The notes under the pieces are model-generated. The model made no database searches. It was not told the DNA's origin and saw nothing but the letters and a program-made list of their open reading frames with translations. Below, in pieces: positions 61,002 to 64,000 of a stretch of DNA of 64,000 nt (positions within the stretch are counted from its first letter, which is position 1; every line of letters begins with the position of its first letter). Made by a program: the position numbers and the translations under genes. The stretch comes from an uncultured Bacteroidota bacterium (lineage in GTDB: Bacteria; Bacteroidota; Bacteroidia; B-17B0; Aurantibacillaceae): NCBI GenBank assembly GCA_903893815.1, contig CAITNS010000058.1, positions 89,478-153,477 of the forward strand, read 5' to 3'.

Positions 61002-64000
61002 TTATATTCTCACCCCAATCATACACACATCATCCACCTGCTCCAAATCGCCTTTCCAATTTTTAAAAACATCTTCGAGTTTTTGTTTTTGTATTTCCAT
61101 TGATTCATGAGAAATAGAAATTAATAAATTTTCTAATTGTTTGTACATAAATTTTTTGCCTTTTGGTCCGCCAAATTGATCGGGAAATCCATCGGTTAAT
61201 GTATAAACCATATCGCCCGGTTGCAAATCAAACTCATGTTGAGTAAACGGTACCGAATCTTTATCATGTTTACCAATTGGCATTCTATTAGCTTCTAATG
61301 CAATTAATATTTTATCTCTGATAATCCAAACCGGATTGTTTGCAGCAGCATATAGTAGTTTTTTATTTTTAAAATCAAAACTAATTAAACTACAATCCAT
61401 TCCATCTTTGCCGCCATCTGCACTTCCATCATTTAATAAATGTTCAATTATTTTTTTGCGTGTAGCGTTTAAAATATCGGCAGGTTGTGATAATTTATCT
61501 GCATTGATGGCTTCATTTAAACAAGAAATATTTAGCATACTCATAATAGCACCAGGCACTCCATGACCTGTGCTATCTGCCGTTACTAAGATAAAGTTCT
61601 CGACCGGAGCCTGTCCTGAGCTTGCCGAAGGGCTTGAACTGACAACCTTGGAACCCCAATAAAAATCTCCACTAACAACATCTTTAGGTTTAAAAAATAA
61701 AAAGTGTTTTGGCAAATTATCATTTAGTAATTTGTCGCTTGCTAATAATGAATATTGAATTCGTTTGGCGTAGTTTATACTATCCAAAATCTCTTTTTGT
61801 TTTTCTTCGATCAGATGCTTTTGTTTTACCACAAATTTCTTTTCTTCTTGCACTTCCACTGTTCTTTCCTCAACCGTTTTTTCGAGCTTTTCTTTTTCAG
61901 CTATTAATTTTTTCTCGCGGCTTTTTATGAAATACCAAATTGAACTTATAATTATTAAACCAATTAATGAGCGGAACCACCAGGTTTGCCAAAATGGTGG
62001 GCGAATAGTAAACTTGTACTCAAAAGGAGTACTCCAATAACCTTCGCTATTCATAGCCTTTACTTTAAAGGTATAAGTACCGTGCGGTAAATTGCCATAA
62101 GGTGCTGATGTTTTGTTGGTAATAGCACTCCAGTTTTCATCTAAACCCTCTAGTATATACTGGTACTTTACCTTTTTTGGTTGCATCATTGTTATACCAA
62201 TAAAATTAAAAGTTAAGTAATTATTATTGTAAGCCAAACTTAAATTATCTGGTAAAGTGTACCATTTTGTTAAGCCATCAAACTCAAAATCACTAATGCT
62301 TACGCCATTGCCTAAAGTAAGTGTTGTATCCTTAGCCTGACTTCGACTCCGCTCAGTCTGACATAAATTTACCCAAGCAATATTTTCATTGAACAACTCT
62401 ACGCTTGTTAATTGTATGTTGGGCGCAGTGGTATCTGTTATCGACTGTGCTCGAACCGACAAGTTATCGGAAGGCGGGTGGTAAACCGTTAGCCTATCAT
62501 TTGTTCCTATCCAAATTGCTCCATCCGTAGCTTCACAAATACTATTTCCGAAGAAACCTATTCCTAAAAATCCATCTTCGTAGGTGTAATTTTTAAAAAT
62601 AATATTATCTTCTTTTACACTATACTCCATATTGTCACCCTGAGCCTGTCGAAGGGCAACTAACTTAGCTAGTGTTAATTTACTAAGTCCAAAGCGGGTG
62701 CCGAACCAAAGGTTTCCGGATTTATCTTCTAAGATCGACAAAACAACATTATTGCTCAGGCCTTCTTTATCGGTAAAATGAGTAAAACTTTTACCATCGT
62801 ATTTACAGACCCCACCGCCATTAGTTCCGAACCAAAGGTTTCCGGATTTATCTTCTAAGATCGACCTAACATCATTATTGCTCAGGCCTTCTTTATCGGT
62901 AAAATGAGTAAAACTTTTAATAAGGTCTTTTTTGTTTTTTTTAAGGTCTTGTTGATTGTGCTGATAAAGATTTGTTCCATTAATGATGTCATCAAAACAA
63001 TTTCCATCGTATTTACTGACGCCACCACCTTCTGTGCCGAACCAAAGGTTTCCGGATTTATCTTCTAACATCGACCTAACAACATTATTGCTCAGGCCTT
63101 CTTTATCAGTAAAATGAGTAAAACTTTTACCATCGTATTTACAGACGCCACCGCCATAAGTGCCGAACCAAAGGTTTCTGCTTTTGTCTTCTAATATACT
63201 AATTACAGCATTGTTGGCAAGCCCTTCTTTATCGGTAAAATGCGTAAAGGATTTCCCATCGTATTTGCTAACGCCACCGCCTTCTGTGCCGAACCAAAGG
63301 TTTCCGGATTTATCTTCTAATATACTCCTAACAACATTATTTGACAGGCCTTCTTTATCGGTAAAATGCGTAAAGGATTTCCCATCGTATTTACAGCCGC
63401 CACCGCCATAAGTGCCGAACCAAAGGTTTCCGGATTTATCTTCTAAGATCGATGAAACAACATTATTGCTCAGGCCTTCTTTATCGGTAAAATGAGTAAA
63501 ACTTTTACCATCGTATTTACAGACCCCACCGCCATTAGTTCCGAACCAAAGGTTTCCGGATTTATCTTCTAAAATCGACCAAACATTCTTATTGCTCAGG
63601 CCTTCTTTATCAGTAAAATGAGTAAAACTTTTACCATCGTATTTACAGCCGCCACCGCCATTAGTTCCGAACCAAAGGTTTCCGGATTTATCTTCTACAA
63701 TCGACCTAACATCATTATTGCTCAGGCCTTCTTTATTGGTAAAATGAGTAAAACTTTTAACAAGGTCTTTTTTGTTTTTTTTAAGGTCTTGTTGATTGTG
63801 TTGATAAAGATTTGTTCCATTAATTATGTCATCAACACAATTACCATCGTATTTACAGACGCCGCCGCCATTAGTGCCGAACCAAAGGTTTCCGAATTTA
63901 TCTTCTAAGATCGACAAAACAGCATTATTGCTCAGGCCTTCTTTATCGGTAAAATGAGTAAAACTTTTACCATCGTATTTACAGACCCCACCGCCATTAG
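61002..64000 (-). CDS. Propeller/Y_Y_Y sensor with SpoIIE phosphatase output (5' end beyond window)
   Basis: The frame is open to the window edge; the TTG at 63917 is not a real start, since the propeller repeat continues upstream of it. The visible part has at least nine Reg_prop units with ILEDKSGNLWFGT cores, six of them of exactly 42 aa, a diverged last blade segment, a Y_Y_Y domain (LPHGTYTFKVKAMNSEG), one membrane helix (WFRSLIGLIIISSIWYFI), a coiled coil and a SpoIIE phosphatase (GDFYWG, ADSTGHGVPGAIMSM, GMDCSLI, TDGFPDQFGG). A transmembrane receptor controlling serine/threonine dephosphorylation is inferred. It carries four palindromic in-frame inserts. Confidence 0.93.
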   Translation of the reverse strand, partial: NGGGVCKYDGKSFTHFTDKEGLSNNAVLSILEDKFGNLWFGTNGGGVCKYDGNCVDDIINGTNLYQHNQQDLKKNKKDLVKSFTHFTNKEGLSNNDVRSIVEDKSGNLWFGTNGGGGCKYDGKSFTHFTDKEGLSNKNVWSILEDKSGNLWFGTNGGGVCKYDGKSFTHFTDKEGLSNNVVSSILEDKSGNLWFGTYGGGGCKYDGKSFTHFTDKEGLSNNVVRSILEDKSGNLWFGTEGGGVSKYDGKSFTHFTDKEGLANNAVISILEDKSRNLWFGTYGGGVCKYDGKSFTHFTDKEGLSNNVVRSMLEDKSGNLWFGTEGGGVSKYDGNCFDDIINGTNLYQHNQQDLKKNKKDLIKSFTHFTDKEGLSNNDVRSILEDKSGNLWFGTNGGGVCKYDGKSFTHFTDKEGLSNNVVLSILEDKSGNLWFGTRFGLSKLTLAKLVALRQAQGDNMEYSVKEDNIIFKNYTYEDGFLGIGFFGNSICEATDGAIWIGTNDRLTVYHPPSDNLSVRAQSITDTTAPNIQLTSVELFNENIAWVNLCQTERSRSQAKDTTLTLGNGVSISDFEFDGLTKWYTLPDNLSLAYNNNYLTFNFIGITMMQPKKVKYQYILEGLDENWSAITNKTSAPYGNLPHGTYTFKVKAMNSEGYWSTPFEYKFTIRPPFWQTWWFRSLIGLIIISSIWYFIKSREKKLIAEKEKLEKTVEERTVEVQEEKKFVVKQKHLIEEKQKEILDSINYAKRIQYSLLASDKLLNDNLPKHFLFFKPKDVVSGDFYWGSKVVSSSPSASSGQAPVENFILVTADSTGHGVPGAIMSMLNISCLNEAINADKLSQPADILNATRKKIIEHLLNDGSADGGKDGMDCSLISFDFKNKKLLYAAANNPVWIIRDKILIALEANRMPIGKHDKDSVPFTQHEFDLQPGDMVYTLTDGFPDQFGGPKGKKFMYKQLENLLISISHESMEIQKQKLEDVFKNWKGDLEQVDDVCMIGVRI
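61599..61643. repeat. In-frame palindromic mini-element in the SpoIIE gene (1)
   Basis: GTCCTGAGCTTGCCGAAGGG with flanks, encoding SPSASSGQAPVE on the minus strand, in the loop between GDFYWG and the metal-binding TADSTGHG. Confidence 0.7.
62336..62363. repeat. In-frame palindromic mini-element in the SpoIIE gene (2)
   Basis: CCTGACTTCGACTCCGCTCA followed by GTCTGACA, encoding QTERSRSQA between the Ile-Ala-Trp and KDTTLTLG segments. Confidence 0.7.
62439..62471. repeat. In-frame palindromic mini-element in the SpoIIE gene (3)
   Basis: ATCGACTGTGCTCGAACCGA followed by CAAGTTATCGG, encoding SDNLSVRAQS just before TTAPNIQLTSVELF. Confidence 0.55.
62632..62660. repeat. In-frame palindromic mini-element in the SpoIIE gene (4)
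   Basis: GTCACCCTGAGCCTGTCGAA followed by GGGCAAC, encoding ALRQAQGDN at the end of the propeller. Confidence 0.7.
62697..64000 (-). repeat. Near-identical 126-bp tandem repeat array encoding propeller blades
   Basis: Units of exactly 126 bp (42 codons) repeat with the TTTCCGGATTTATCTTCTA core. Two units are 210 bp long because of the same 84-bp insert (28 codons, DDIINGTNLYQHNQQDLKKN). The two long units lie 840 bp apart (5 x 126 + 210), pointing to block duplication. The array runs off the window edge. Confidence 0.95.

Noticed and set aside
63915..63917. TTG as start codon of the SpoIIE receptor (971 aa)
   Set aside because: The same 42-aa propeller repeat continues upstream in frame to the window edge, so the real start is outside.
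62697..64000. Regular repeats as a CRISPR array
   Set aside because: The units are 126 bp, entirely coding, without unique spacers; they encode propeller blades.

Overview
The window is AT-rich Bacteroidota (CFB group) DNA, probably from an uncultured flavobacterium-like lineage. The evidence is family content: type IX secretion (T9SS) C-terminal sorting domains, a PorV-like barrel, a carboxypeptidase-regulatory TonB receptor, a short NuoG, a bifunctional DAHP synthase/chorismate mutase, two-component-propeller/SpoIIE proteins, and several genes preceded by the Bacteroidota -7 element TAnnTTTG. No rRNA, tRNA, CRISPR array, transposase or phage gene was recognised.

Layout. 1-1674: 5' part of a propeller-type sensor. 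1811-2893: DAHP synthase/chorismate mutase. 3.1-8.5 kb: a 50-codon Cys-rich microprotein, a TMTC-like membrane TPR protein, and a divergent run of GT2, GT9 and SDR genes facing a polysaccharide deacetylase. 8.7-13.3 kb: a compact ketosynthase/ACP locus resembling part of a flexirubin or aryl-polyene cluster. 13.5-21 kb: yceD-rpmF, fbp, a membrane SpoIIE phosphatase, small secreted proteins, a Rossmann protein and a tandem universal stress protein. 21.2-36.3 kb: a complete 14-gene complex I operon (nuoA to nuoN, minus strand) interrupted by two four-helix-bundle genes, a TonB-domain gene and a candidate 31-aa membrane peptide. 36.4-52 kb: a large T9SS BNR/PKD protein, yidC, HIT, greA, then TonB receptor, 1483-aa secreted protein and PorV-family barrel. 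52.3-60.8 kb: dCMP deaminase, typA, a heptaheme TPR lipoprotein cytochrome, aroB, a LamG T9SS protein and rsmI. 61.0-64.0 kb: the 3' part of a propeller/Y_Y_Y/SpoIIE receptor whose propeller is built of near-identical 126-bp tandem units.

How the genes fit together: complex I and the multiheme cytochrome belong to respiration; aroB and the DAHP synthase/chorismate mutase feed the shikimate pathway; the GT2/GT9/SDR/deacetylase genes are envelope glycan enzymes; the ketosynthase locus probably makes a polyene-like lipid or pigment; PorV-type and T9SS-tagged proteins form the secretion layer; propeller and SpoIIE proteins suggest signalling through serine/threonine dephosphorylation.

The most unusual aspect is the repeat content. 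Intergenic gaps carry several families of inverted-repeat elements. Nuo spacers are built of short repeated words, one four-helix-bundle gene is bounded by perfect 20-bp inverted repeats, and palindromic mini-elements sit in frame inside two coding sequences.
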